23,520 bases of DNA from the NCBI GenBank assembly GCA_949292445.1, contig CASEZU010000096.1:1-23520 (forward strand), given 5' to 3'. Of the stretch, positions 1-7,688 are shown in pieces. The notes under the pieces were generated by a model. That model was not told the origin of the DNA. It made no database searches and saw only the letters and a list, made by a program, of their open reading frames with translations. How positions within the stretch are numbered: position 1 is the stretch's first letter; every line of letters begins with the position of its first letter. The translations under genes were made by a program, and so were the position numbers. This stretch comes from an uncultured Spirochaetales bacterium (GTDB taxonomy: Bacteria; Spirochaetota; Spirochaetia; Sphaerochaetales; Sphaerochaetaceae).

Positions 1-1
1 A

Positions 2-274
2 ACGGAAGGGATGAAGATGGCAGCATCCAGGGCGCTGGCTGCACTGGCGAAGGAAGATGTGCCAGAAGAGGTGAGGGAAGCATATGGGGGAGAGAGCTTC
101 ACATTCGGGCGTGAGTACATAGTGCCGAAGCCGTTTGATCCGAGGGTGATAGAATGGGAGGCTGTGGCGGTAGCGAAGGCCGCATGTGAAGAGGGAGTAG
201 CGGAGAACCCGATCACAGACTGGGATGGATACAGGGCCAGGCTGAAGGAAAGAATGGAGAAATACTGGAACTGA
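2..274 (+). CDS. NAD(P)-dependent malic enzyme, C-terminal fragment (5' truncated by window)
   Basis: Only the last 90 codons are present; the frame is open from base 2 and ends at TGA 272-274. Malic enzyme decarboxylates L-malate to pyruvate with reduction of NAD(P). The visible part matches the C-terminal region of the bacterial family: a helix reading T-E-G-M-K-M-A-A-S-R-A-L-A, then a loop with 'YIVPKPFDPRVI', then a helix beginning with E-A-V-A-V-A-K-A-A, and finally a short tail 'DWDGYRARLKERM'. The substrate and Rossmann parts lie upstream of the window. It is followed after 43 bases by a new promoter and gene, so it is the last gene of its unit. The cofactor (NAD or NADP) cannot be told from this piece. 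Identification rests on recall of the family C-terminus and is fairly secure. Confidence 0.8.
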   Translation, partial: TEGMKMAASRALAALAKEDVPEEVREAYGGESFTFGREYIVPKPFDPRVIEWEAVAVAKAACEEGVAENPITDWDGYRARLKERMEKYWN

Positions 275-302
275 CCCGGCTTTCTACTCCATGACGCTTT
301 TG

Positions 303-311
303 TGCTAATAT
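303..311 (+). promoter_or_regulatory. Extended -10 promoter of the aldolase-transketolase operon
   Basis: TGC followed by TAATAT (306-311) is an extended -10 box. No good -35 is visible at 17 bases upstream. The expected start of transcription, seven bases after the hexamer, is base 318, which is the A of the aldolase ATG, so the mRNA should be leaderless. There is no Shine-Dalgarno sequence before this ATG. Confidence 0.55.
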
Positions 312-317
312 GACGCT

Positions 318-938
318 ATGGATATGGACAAAGCCAAAGCTGATGTTGCCGCTTTCATGAAGCGCTGTTATGACCGCGGTCTTACCACAGCCACGGGCGG
401 GAACATCAGCGTGCGGTTCGGCTCCCTGATGCTGATAACTCCCTCAGGCAAGGACAAAGCGTCCCTTGAGGCGTCCGACATAGCGGAGGTGAGGATCAGC
501 GACGGTGCGAATCTGACTCCTGAGAAACGGCTCAGCATCGAGAGCGGCATGCACCGCATGATTTACCTCGCGCGCCCTGATGCCGGGGCTGTCGTGCATT
601 CGCATCCGGCATTTTCCTGCCTCTTTGCCGCCTCCGATGAGGAAATAGACACAACGCTGGTCGCAGAGAACTGGTATCTGCTGGATAAGGTGGAAAAGGT
701 ATCGTATGCTTTGATGGGGACGGATGAGCTTGCTGCGGCCGCAGCCGGATACGCAGCGGACCATGATGTGATGCTCCTGGAGAATCATGGCGCGGTGGCA
801 ATAGGCAGGGATCTTCTCTCTGCGTTCGACAGGCTCGAGAGTCTTGAGCAGGCTGCAAAGCTGACGTATCTCTCCCGCGCTGTCCGTACCCGTGGACTTA
901 CTGGAGAAGAAAGGGCAGAGATTGCCCGGATGAGATAG
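318..938 (+). CDS. Class II aldolase/adducin family protein (L-fuculose-phosphate aldolase-like)
   Basis: A 206-residue zinc-dependent class II aldolase, close to the usual 210-215 residues of FucA. Visible motifs are the phosphate-binding 'TGGNIS' (26-31) and 'TPSGKD' (41-46), the catalytic Glu75, and the zinc ligands His94 and His96 ('HSH') and His157 ('ENHGAVAIG'). Spacing of E-H-H-H is the same as FucA shifted by two residues. Such enzymes cleave a ketose 1-phosphate to DHAP and an aldehyde; relatives are AraD-type epimerases and MtnB dehydratases, and sequence alone does not settle the substrate. It leads an operon with a split transketolase (10 bases to the next start), so a role in pentose or deoxysugar use is likely. 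The ATG at 318 sits at the predicted transcription start. A second in-frame ATG at 324 is possible. Confidence 0.88.
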   Translation: MDMDKAKADVAAFMKRCYDRGLTTATGGNISVRFGSLMLITPSGKDKASLEASDIAEVRISDGANLTPEKRLSIESGMHRMIYLARPDAGAVVHSHPAFSCLFAASDEEIDTTLVAENWYLLDKVEKVSYALMGTDELAAAAAGYAADHDVMLLENHGAVAIGRDLLSAFDRLESLEQAAKLTYLSRAVRTRGLTGEERAEIARMR

Positions 939-948
939 GAGATTGAGT

Positions 949-1785
949 ATGGATAAAGCAACCCTTGAAGCCTTGAAGGACAGGGCATTCGAGATAAGAT
1001 GCAGCACGATCCGGGAGATTGCCTCTTTCGGTTCCGGGCACATCGGCGGAAGCATGTCGATAGTGGAGATTCTCTCGTATCTTTATTACAGGGAGATGAA
1101 GACCGATCCTGCGGATCCTCAGAAAAAGGACCGCGACAGGCTTGTCGTATCCAAGGGACATGCCGGTCCTGCAGTATATGCGACGCTTGCCTCAAAGGGA
1201 TTCTTCCCCTCCGACTGGCTGCCGACTCTCAATCAGGGGGGTACGAGGCTTCCGTCACACTGCGACATGACAAAGACGCCAGGCGTGGATTTCACCGGAG
1301 GTTCTCTCGGGCAGGGATTCTCTGCAGCTGTGGGCATCGCCCTCGGGCAGCGCGTGCAGAAGATCGATGCCAGGACATTCACGATCATCGGCGACGGAGA
1401 GTCCCAGGAGGGGCAGATCTGGGAAGCTGCGGAAGCTGCCGGAGCCTGGAAACTGGACAATCTCTTTGCTTTCCTCGATCTCAATGGACAGCAGCTCGAC
1501 GGCTATACCCGCGACATCATCCCGCAGATCCATATTCCTGAGAGGTGGAAGTCCTTCGGGTGGGATGTGCATGAGATAAACGGACATGATTTCGAGGAAA
1601 TTGAGGCTGCTATCGAAGCGGCCAAACGGACTCCGGGACTGCCCCATATGATCATCATGAACACGATAAAGAGCTATGGTTATATCCCCGGCGAGGGAAT
1701 AAAGAGCAATCATTCCATGCCTATCACGCCAGAAGGTGCTGAGGAGGCTATAAAGGCACTCAAGGAAAGGGAGGGAAGAGTATGA
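949..1785 (+). CDS. Transketolase, N-terminal (thiamine diphosphate-binding) subunit
   Basis: A 278-residue half-transketolase. Transketolase moves two-carbon units between ketose and aldose phosphates in the non-oxidative pentose phosphate pathway. The thiamine diphosphate/magnesium motif is present: GDG at 148-150 and Asn179 in 'LDLNGQQ'. Cofactor-loop residues 'GSGHIGGSMS' (28-37, His31), 'SKGHAGPA' (His71) and 'TGGSLGQG' are also intact. I chose ATG 949 because an AGGAG at 937-941 lies seven bases before it; the in-frame TTG at 943 is too close to that site. The stop overlaps the start of the C-terminal subunit gene (ATGA at 1782-1785), giving translational coupling expected for two subunits of one enzyme. 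Split transketolases of this type are common in bacteria and archaea. Confidence 0.95.
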   Translation: MDKATLEALKDRAFEIRCSTIREIASFGSGHIGGSMSIVEILSYLYYREMKTDPADPQKKDRDRLVVSKGHAGPAVYATLASKGFFPSDWLPTLNQGGTRLPSHCDMTKTPGVDFTGGSLGQGFSAAVGIALGQRVQKIDARTFTIIGDGESQEGQIWEAAEAAGAWKLDNLFAFLDLNGQQLDGYTRDIIPQIHIPERWKSFGWDVHEINGHDFEEIEAAIEAAKRTPGLPHMIIMNTIKSYGYIPGEGIKSNHSMPITPEGAEEAIKALKEREGRV

Positions 1786-2729
1786 AGGATGCACATGTGT
1801 TTTCCCATTACAAGGAAGCTGTGATCGGGGCTGTCGTGGATCTCGCCGCTGAGCATCCTGAGATCGTATTCCTCGATGCTGACCTCTCGTCCTGCATCGG
1901 ATCCACTGCATTCCAGAAGGCATATCCGGACCGTTTCTTCAACTGCGGAATTGCAGAGGCCAACATGGCCGGAGTGGCTGCGGGCCTTGCCTCCACAGGC
2001 CTTGTCCCCTTCATCCACTCATTCGGCTGTTTCGCCTCAAGGCGCGATTATGACCAGCTTTTCATATCAGTCGGCTATACTCATCAGACTGTTCATGTGA
2101 TCGGTTCCGATCCCGGCATCACCGCACAGTACAATGGCGGCACGCACATGCCGTTCGAGGATATTGCCCTCATGAGGCAGATCCCAGGCCTCGTGATCGT
2201 TGAGCCATCCGATGCCCAGTCGCTCTATGAACTGACGCTCCAGGTCTATGCCGCCGGACATTCCTCTTATATAAGAACGCCGAGGAAGGGCATATGCTTC
2301 CGTTATTCTCCGGAGGACAGGATCGAGCTCGGCAAGGGCATTGAGCTTAAAGAGGGCGGTGATGTCGCCATCATCGCGACCGGTGCCCTCATGGTGGATG
2401 CAGCTCTCGGCGCGGAGAGTATCCTGAGCGCGAAGGGCATAAAGGCTACTGTCGTCGACCTTCATACCATCCGTCCTCTTGATACTGCTCTCATTGAGAA
2501 GGTCGCTGCCCGCACAGGACATGTGCTTGTCTGTGAGAACGGACGCTACGCAGGCGGTGTCGGCGAGATGATCGCAGGCCACCTCGCTGCTGTCAACCCT
2601 GTGCACATGGGATTCGTCAATGTCGGGGAGAGGTTCGGCGAAGTCGGCAATCTCAAATATCTTTCCTCCGCATTCGGATTCACTGCGGAGAATGTTGCCG
2701 CCAAGGCTGAGGAGCTTCTCGGAAAGTGA
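1782..2729 (+). CDS. Transketolase, C-terminal (pyrimidine-binding) subunit
   Basis: A 315-residue partner of the preceding subunit. The Pyr domain holds the catalytic glutamate in 'GIAEANMAGVAAGLA' (Glu59), which activates the cofactor ring across the subunit interface. The C-terminal transketolase domain follows from about residue 190 ('VAIIATGALMVDAAL', 'VVDLHTIRPLDTALI', 'ENGRYAGGVGEMIA'). Length fits the family (about 310). A GGAGG-type ribosome site precedes ATG 1782. Its TGA overlaps the GTG start of the next gene (GTGA at 2726-2729), so three genes are chained by overlaps. DXS-like and pyruvate dehydrogenase E1-beta proteins share this fold, but the adjacent N-terminal half makes transketolase the clear choice. 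Confidence 0.95.
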   Translation: MKDAHVFSHYKEAVIGAVVDLAAEHPEIVFLDADLSSCIGSTAFQKAYPDRFFNCGIAEANMAGVAAGLASTGLVPFIHSFGCFASRRDYDQLFISVGYTHQTVHVIGSDPGITAQYNGGTHMPFEDIALMRQIPGLVIVEPSDAQSLYELTLQVYAAGHSSYIRTPRKGICFRYSPEDRIELGKGIELKEGGDVAIIATGALMVDAALGAESILSAKGIKATVVDLHTIRPLDTALIEKVAARTGHVLVCENGRYAGGVGEMIAGHLAAVNPVHMGFVNVGERFGEVGNLKYLSSAFGFTAENVAAKAEELLGK

Positions 2730-3466
2730 AACTGCAGCTACAGCTTGAGACAATTCCCGTATGGGATGGCGTGAAGGAGGGGAGCGAGTGCTTTCTCTGC
2801 TCCCTGATGAAGCAGGCTGAGGCGGATGGTGTCAGATACTATCTCTCCTCCGCTGTCATGACTCCGGAGGTCCGTGTCGAGATGAACAGGCATGGCTTCT
2901 GCCCCCACCATCTTAGTATGCTCGCGGAAAGCGGCAAGCCGCAGTCTCTGGCCCTTGCGATGGACACATATTACGATGAGAACAAGCGCATCTTCACTCC
3001 CCTCATAGAACGTGTGATGTCGGCCGGCAATGCAAGGAAAGCGGAAAAAGCCGCAGAGTCCCTGTTCGAGGCCGCATATGAACGCGAGAAGGGCTGTCTC
3101 ATATGTTCACGGATGGATGAGCGCCTCCTGCGCTACACATACACTGTCGCATCTCTCTGGCGCGATGACCATGATTTCCGGCAGGCGCTTGAGGAGTCGA
3201 AGGGATTCTGCCTGCATCATACCGAGGCGCTGATCAGAACAGCTTCAGAAGTGCTGTCGGGAGATGATCTCAGGGATTACTGCAAGGCTATCGTATCACT
3301 GCTGCAGAAGAACCTCGACAGAGTTCAGCATGATGACTGGTGGATGACGCAGAAGTATAAGAGCGAGAACAAGGACAAGCCGTGGAATGGTGCGGAGGAT
3401 GCCCAGAAACGCGCTGTCTACAAGCTCATAGGAGAGGGCAGGGTCATCGATCCTGTGAAGAAGTAG
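2726..3466 (+). CDS. DUF6062-like cysteine/histidine-rich protein of unknown function
   Basis: A 246-residue soluble protein that I match by recall to the DUF6062 family; no function is known to me. It has a clear internal duplication: Cys22-x2-Cys25 followed by Cys59-Pro-His61-His62, and again Cys124-x2-Cys127 followed by Cys162-Leu-His164-His165. Each half thus has a CxxC and a CxHH, a pattern suited to binding zinc or another metal, or to thiol chemistry. The rest is predicted helical and charged, with no signal peptide or membrane span. The start is a GTG overlapping the transketolase stop; no ATG lies near. Position in the aldolase-transketolase operon suggests co-expression, not necessarily the same pathway. 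Its 3' end overlaps the end of the convergent gene by 23 bases. Confidence 0.75.
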   Translation: MKLQLQLETIPVWDGVKEGSECFLCSLMKQAEADGVRYYLSSAVMTPEVRVEMNRHGFCPHHLSMLAESGKPQSLALAMDTYYDENKRIFTPLIERVMSAGNARKAEKAAESLFEAAYEREKGCLICSRMDERLLRYTYTVASLWRDDHDFRQALEESKGFCLHHTEALIRTASEVLSGDDLRDYCKAIVSLLQKNLDRVQHDDWWMTQKYKSENKDKPWNGAEDAQKRAVYKLIGEGRVIDPVKK

Positions 3467-3968
3467 GGCGTCTTTTCCTTCTCTGCCTCAGAGGCAGCAG
3501 CAGCTGTCCGTCGTCATTCTTGCCCTCGTCTATTGTGCACCTTCTCAGGACCTCTTCCGAGAAGGTGTTCTTATCCACATGGAGATAGTCTATGAAACCG
3601 CGCTCAATCCTGTATACCAGGAATTTCTCCTTGTCCGGAAAGAGCGAGAATGCGAGAGTCAGCGGAGGATTCTCCTTTTCATGGAAGGCTATGGCCTTCG
3701 CCTTGCGTTCCCTGGCAAGATACGAGGATGACCAGAAGAGCGCGAGGATGGGGCCGCTCTCATCCCATACAAGTATGTCCGCACCAGAGAGGTCAGCATC
3801 TACGGAGACAGTCCTGGGGAAGAACGGCCTCAGAGCCATGACAAGCCGTGCTGTCGTGCATCCCCGTCTCGGCCGCATCCGCCTGGGGACTTCCGGAAGC
3901 ATGAAGTAGGCTTCCATTCCCTTCCTGAATGCTTCGTAGATATCGAGAATATCCTCAGCTCTCATCAT
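3444..3968 (-). CDS. Hypothetical protein
   Basis: A 174-residue protein I do not recognise. The start is one of two adjacent ATGs (3968 or 3965), preceded by AGGTG; spacing favours the second, but the difference is one codon. The middle has a pattern 'DLSGADILVWDESGPILALFW' split by turns, which looks like the core of a PD-(D/E)xK nuclease fold (Asp, then a hydrophobic strand), but the expected ExK is replaced by Phe-Trp-Ser, so it would be inactive. The C-terminus is basic and low in complexity ('RQRRKRRP'), which could touch nucleic acid. It follows osmC by two bases and is probably co-transcribed with it. Its tail overlaps the convergent DUF6062-like gene. Function is unknown; the fold remark is inference. 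Confidence 0.7.
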   Translation of the reverse strand: MMRAEDILDIYEAFRKGMEAYFMLPEVPRRMRPRRGCTTARLVMALRPFFPRTVSVDADLSGADILVWDESGPILALFWSSSYLARERKAKAIAFHEKENPPLTLAFSLFPDKEKFLVYRIERGFIDYLHVDKNTFSEEVLRRCTIDEGKNDDGQLLLPLRQRRKRRPTSSQDR

Positions 3969-3970
3969 GC

Positions 3971-4351
3971 TCACCTGTACTCGATTGTCCATTCCATGGT
4001 GCTCACCTTGCTGATGGTGTTGTAGATGGAGCATTCAGCTGCGGCTCTTTTTACAAGTTCTTCGAACTCTTTCCTGTCCTCCACTCCCTTTGCCTTTATT
4101 GCGAGCACCGTTTTCTCAAGTGTGGTGGGTACCGTGTCACGCTTGAATCCTGTGACTTCTATCTCCACCTCATCCCAGCATCCTTTATGATCAAAAGAGG
4201 CGAGGGTGGAATAGAAACATCCGGAGAGCGCTCCCAGAAGGTACTCATACGGACCTGTCATTGCCGTGAAATCAAACTCCTTGCCAATCTGATTCTCGAA
4301 ATAACGCCTGGCTGAAGTGAAATGTGCCGTGACTGATCTTCTCTGTCCCAT
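3971..4351 (-). CDS. OsmC family protein
   Basis: A 126-residue member of the OsmC/Ohr superfamily, thiol-dependent peroxidases that reduce organic hydroperoxides. The two family cysteines are present: one in 'YLLGALSGCFYSTLA' and one in 'AAAECSIYNTISKV'. The segment 'MTGPYEYLLGALSGC' matches the usual helix before the first cysteine. Short length and lack of an Ohr-type N-terminus suggest the YhfA/OsmC-like branch, whose substrate is often unknown. I chose ATG 4351 because family similarity begins there and because a -10 box lies exactly six bases before it; the frame is open further upstream, but that part reads into the end of the flavoprotein gene. It appears to begin its own transcript with the hypothetical gene downstream. 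Confidence 0.85.
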   Translation of the reverse strand: MGQRRSVTAHFTSARRYFENQIGKEFDFTAMTGPYEYLLGALSGCFYSTLASFDHKGCWDEVEIEVTGFKRDTVPTTLEKTVLAIKAKGVEDRKEFEELVKRAAAECSIYNTISKVSTMEWTIEYR

Positions 4352-4357
4352 GCACGA

Positions 4358-4366
4358 AGTATAGCA
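4358..4366 (-). promoter_or_regulatory. Extended -10 promoter of osmC-like gene
   Basis: On the minus strand TGC-TATACT is an extended -10 box (hexamer 4363-4358). A CTGACA lies 15 bases upstream of the hexamer, a short but usable spacing. Seven bases after the hexamer is base 4351, the A of the ATG, so the message should be leaderless. Confidence 0.55.
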
Positions 4367-4380
4367 CGAAACCCATGCTG

Positions 4381-5499
4381 TCAGCATATGCTGCCAAGAG
4401 CTTTTGCCGCTGCATAAGCTGTGGCGAAGGCCCATGTCAGGCTGTATCCTCCGCAGTCCGCGTCCACATCCGTGATATCTCCGGCGAAATAGAGGCTCGG
4501 GACAATCCTCGATTCCATAGTCTCAGGGTTTATTTCCGATGTTGAGATACCTCCCGCTGTGGACATCGCGCCTGCTGCTATGGCCGCTGCCTTGTAAGGA
4601 TGCCGCGAAAGCAGTTCTTCCGCTTTTCTTTCCTCCGCCCCGGAGAGATTGGCAATCTTCTTCTCCGCGATTTCTCCCAGGAGTGCTGAGGCAAGGCGCG
4701 GGGGTATGTCCAGCGCGTTCTTGAGCAGCATCGCTCCTTTCCCGGCTCTCAGGGCCTTTATGTCCGGAGTACAGAATGATACCGTTATATCTTCCTTGCC
4801 GCAGAGCATGTGCGAGAAGTTCTCCGCCGCCGGGCCTGAAAGTCCCCGCCTTGTGATGACTGCCGTTCCTTCCGTGCTCTTCTTTCCCTTCGATATCTTC
4901 AGTTCTGCCGTGATACCTTCGGCTTCGCTGAGTGATGGCTCGAGGCTCAGTGCGGCCAGGGCAGGGCGGGGAGGTACAACGCGGTGCCCCAGTGCCGCAG
5001 CCAGATGGTAACCGGAGCCGTCGGAACCTGTGTGCGGGTAGGAGACTCCTCCTGCTGCCAGGATGATGGCAGCGGCATCTATCTCCCCGCTTTCTGTCAC
5101 CACGGTGAACCTGTCATGGACTTTCTTTATTTCCAGCGCCTTGCCGCGGATTATCTCGGGCCTGTGTCTCGTGAGGGCCCTGAGAATTGAATGCGCATCT
5201 CCTGCGGCGGGGAATATTTTCCCCCTCTCATCCGCAGGCTCTACGCCGAGCTCTCTGAAACGCCTGATTATCTCATCGGGGGAGTGGGAATAAAGAACCT
5301 TCCTTATGAAAGGAAGGCTCCCATGGTAGTGCGGAAGAATGTCAGGAACGGAGCCCTCATGCGTATAGTTGCACCTTCCTCCGCCTGTGAGGAGGAGCTT
5401 CTTTCCGCATTCCCCGTTCCTTTCAAGTATGACTGCATCGGGGAGAAGCGATGAGGCATAGAGTCCTGCAGCTCCTCCTCCGATTATCAGCGTCCTCAT
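4381..5499 (-). CDS. FAD-dependent oxidoreductase, HI0933/BaiN (YhiN) family
   Basis: A 372-residue flavoprotein. The N-terminus has the dinucleotide-binding glycine motif 'IIGGGAAGLYAS' (residues 5-16) and the hallmark 'GKKLLLTGGGRCNYTH' of the HI0933/BaiN family. A second FAD contact, 'AAIILAAGGVSYPHTGSDG', is in the middle, and the C-terminus 'LYFAGDITDVDADCGGYSLTWAFATA' closes the FAD site as in the family. Members are cytosolic; most are of unknown role, and BaiN is linked to bile acid dehydroxylation in clostridia, which should not be assumed here. The ATG overlaps the aspS stop (ATGA), so it is translated from the aspS message. Slightly shorter than the common 400 residues but all landmarks are present. 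Confidence 0.9.
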   Translation of the reverse strand: MRTLIIGGGAAGLYASSLLPDAVILERNGECGKKLLLTGGGRCNYTHEGSVPDILPHYHGSLPFIRKVLYSHSPDEIIRRFRELGVEPADERGKIFPAAGDAHSILRALTRHRPEIIRGKALEIKKVHDRFTVVTESGEIDAAAIILAAGGVSYPHTGSDGSGYHLAAALGHRVVPPRPALAALSLEPSLSEAEGITAELKISKGKKSTEGTAVITRRGLSGPAAENFSHMLCGKEDITVSFCTPDIKALRAGKGAMLLKNALDIPPRLASALLGEIAEKKIANLSGAEERKAEELLSRHPYKAAAIAAGAMSTAGGISTSEINPETMESRIVPSLYFAGDITDVDADCGGYSLTWAFATAYAAAKALGSIC

Positions 5500-7286
5500 T
5501 CCTCTTTCTTGTCCTGAACGACCGCGAGGTGAAGTTCCTCAAGCTGTTTCTCCTCGACATATGACGGGCTGTCATCCATCGGAGAGAGCGCAGCCGTATT
5601 CTTCGGGAATGCGATGACCTCCTTGATCGACTGCTCATTCGCGATGATCATGCAGAGCCTGTCGATGCCGGGGGCGATTCCTCCGTGCGGCGGCGGGCTG
5701 AAGCGGAATGCATCGAGAAGGAATCCGAAACGCTCCTTCGACACCTCGTCGGGGATGTTGCAGATCCTGAATATCCTCTTCTGGAGCTCGACATCATGGA
5801 TTCTTATCGAGCCGGATGCGAGTTCGTAGCCGTTTAATACGAGGTCATAGAGATCACCCTTCACCGAGCCCGGATCCGACTCGAGCGTATCTAGGTACTC
5901 TACCTGCGGCATTGAGAACATATGATGCGCGGCTTCCCAGTGCCCCTCATCCTCGTTGTATTCAAAGAGAGGGAAATCGATGATCCAGCAGAACTCGAAG
6001 CCCGGCCTGATGAGCTTCAGGTCTGCGCCGAGGCGTGAACGCACCGCTCCCATCGACGTGCAGCACTTCTTCCAGTCCTTTTCCGCGATGAGGAGGATGA
6101 CGTCTCCGTCCTTCGCTCCGGTTGTTTCAAGAACCTCGCTCTCCATGCCCTGGAAGAACTTTGAGACGCCTCCTGATACAGTTCCGTTCTCGCACTTCAT
6201 CCATGCCAGGCCATGTGCTCCGTAGATTTTCGCTGCGCTCTCAAGCTCTGAGAGGTACTTTCTTGTATACTCATGCCCCTCTGTCTTCGGAGCAACGACG
6301 TACTTCACATAACCGCCTTCTGCGAGGGTATCCGTGAATGCCTTGAAGGATGACTTCGCTGCGAATGAGGAGGCATCCTTTATCTCGACTCCGAATCTGA
6401 GGTCCGGCTTGTCACAGCCGTAGGTGTTCATCGCATCGTGGTATGCGATGCGGCGGAAATGGGCGGGAAGCTCAACTCCGAGAACCTTCCTGAAGACATT
6501 GCCGAAGAGATCCTCCATCAGCTCAAGCACATCATCGCGCTTCACATAGCTCATCTCGACGTCAAGCTGCGTGAATTCAAGCTGCCTGTCCCCTCTCGGA
6601 TCCTCATCCCTGTAGCATCTCGCGATCTGGAAATACTTGTCGAATCCTGAGACCATCAGGAGCTGCTTGTAAAGCTGCGGGGACTGCGGAAGCGCGAAGA
6701 ACTTTCCGGGATAGATCCTTGATGGGACGAGGAAGTCCCTGGCTCCCTCCGGAGTGCTCCTGATGAGCGTGGGGGTCTCTATTTCAAGGAAGTCAGTGCC
6801 GTAGAAATATTCCCTTATGGCGCGGACAATCTCGTGGCGCATCTTTATCCTGTTCTGCATGCCGGAGCATCTGAGATCGAGATAGCGGTATTTGAGCCTG
6901 AGATCCTCCCTTGAGCTGTTCTCCTCATCGATCATGAAGGGGAGGGTGTCGCATTTTGAAAGGACCTCTATCCTGTCAGCCTTGACCTCTATCTCTCCTG
7001 TGGCCATCTCCGGGTTGATCATCTCGTCAGGGCGGCGGCGTACCGTTCCCCTCACTGCGATGCAGTATTCCAGCTTGAGGCTGTCGGCCTTCTCCTGAAG
7101 GGCGGCATCGGCATCATCGTCGACGACGACCTGGGTTATTCCGTATCTGTCGCGGAGATTGATGAAATGAAGAGCGCCGTGATTCCTGTTCCTGTGCACC
7201 CATCCGTTGAGTATTACTGTCTTACCTTCATCTGCAGCTCTGAGAGCGCCGCATGTGACGGTGCGCTGCATGAATGCTTCTTCCAT
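5496..7286 (-). CDS. aspS: Aspartate--tRNA ligase
   Basis: A 596-residue bacterial-type AspRS, the normal length, which charges tRNA-Asp with aspartate in the cytosol. The N-terminal OB-fold anticodon-binding domain has 'ILNGWVHRNRNHG'. The class II catalytic core has motif 2 in 'RCYRDEDPRGDRQLEFTQLD' (around 220-240) and motif 3 in 'PPPHGGIAPGIDRL' (around 530-545). The bacterial GAD insert lies between them. The C-terminal 'AFPKNTAALSPM' is typical. I chose ATG 7286 because GGAGGA stands five bases before it; a second ATG at 7271 starts closer to the usual 'M-Q-R-T' N-terminus but lacks a good ribosome site. It is the first gene of a unit with the flavoprotein gene and has a long leader with an inverted repeat. 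Confidence 0.97.
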   Translation of the reverse strand: MEEAFMQRTVTCGALRAADEGKTVILNGWVHRNRNHGALHFINLRDRYGITQVVVDDDADAALQEKADSLKLEYCIAVRGTVRRRPDEMINPEMATGEIEVKADRIEVLSKCDTLPFMIDEENSSREDLRLKYRYLDLRCSGMQNRIKMRHEIVRAIREYFYGTDFLEIETPTLIRSTPEGARDFLVPSRIYPGKFFALPQSPQLYKQLLMVSGFDKYFQIARCYRDEDPRGDRQLEFTQLDVEMSYVKRDDVLELMEDLFGNVFRKVLGVELPAHFRRIAYHDAMNTYGCDKPDLRFGVEIKDASSFAAKSSFKAFTDTLAEGGYVKYVVAPKTEGHEYTRKYLSELESAAKIYGAHGLAWMKCENGTVSGGVSKFFQGMESEVLETTGAKDGDVILLIAEKDWKKCCTSMGAVRSRLGADLKLIRPGFEFCWIIDFPLFEYNEDEGHWEAAHHMFSMPQVEYLDTLESDPGSVKGDLYDLVLNGYELASGSIRIHDVELQKRIFRICNIPDEVSKERFGFLLDAFRFSPPPHGGIAPGIDRLCMIIANEQSIKEVIAFPKNTAALSPMDDSPSYVEEKQLEELHLAVVQDKKEE

Positions 7287-7335
7287 GGTTTCCTCCGGAT
7301 ACCGAGGATATTACCATCTAGAGGGACAAAAGAAA

Positions 7336-7394
7336 AGCGAGCATGCGCTGTTTGTCCGTGGGGGGATCTGAGGTTTTCTGCGTTCATGCTCGCT
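7336..7394 (-). promoter_or_regulatory. aspS leader inverted repeat with downstream T-rich tract (possible attenuator)
   Basis: The minus-strand arms AGCGAGCATG (7394-7385) and CATGCTCGCT (7345-7336) are perfectly complementary over 10 bp with a 39-base loop, and the second arm is followed by TTTCTTTTG. This looks like an intrinsic terminator with an unusually long loop. A weak promoter, TTTTCA-N17-GATATT with an extended TGC (GATATT at 7406-7401), would start transcription at 7394, the first base of the stem. I see no T-box sequence. Confidence 0.4.
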
Positions 7395-7518
7395 GTCTGT
7401 AATATCGCATTTTTCACTGGTTTTGAAAATGAAGATATAGTGGAGTTTTCATTGCCGTTTTGTTAGCCTGAATGTCACATATTGCTGGAAAATGCAACTG
7501 CTTTTCCTTTCTGTTATG

Positions 7519-7545
7519 AAAAACGGCGCCAATTAGCCCCGTTTT
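7519..7545 (-). terminator. Intrinsic terminator after carAB
   Basis: On the minus strand AAAACGG (7545-7539) pairs with CCGTTTT (7526-7520), with possible further pairing around one bulge, and the stem runs into five T residues. It lies about 155 bases after the carB stop. The plus-strand arm ends in TTTT, so it may act both ways. Confidence 0.6.
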
Positions 7546-7636
7546 GTTAGATTTACGAATAATCTGCCAAATTCAGGGAAGTGCCCGGTTTGTCTTTACA
7601 AATGTGAAGTAAATTCTTCTGTTTAGTAATGTTTAC

Positions 7637-7688
7637 CCGACAGCTGCAGGGAAATAAGGCGTTGCCTATTCCCTTACAGCTTTGTCGG
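7637..7688. repeat. 52-base imperfect hairpin in the carB 3' untranslated region
   Basis: Read on the plus strand, CCGAC plus AGCTG pairs with CAGCT plus GTCGG (two-base bulge), then AGGGAA pairs with TTCCCT, then AGGC pairs with GCCT around a three-base centre. About 20 base pairs form in all. No T run follows on either strand, so it does not look like an intrinsic terminator; it could protect the 3' end of the carAB message or be a dispersed repeat. Confidence 0.55.

Noticed and set aside
444..1055. A 203-codon minus-strand frame opposite the aldolase gene
   Set aside because: It overlaps two well-identified genes, has no ribosome site and no recognisable domain.
7214..7417. A 67-codon minus-strand frame through the aspS leader, considered as an attenuator leader peptide
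   Set aside because: It has no run of aspartate codons, no ribosome site, and runs into aspS in another frame.
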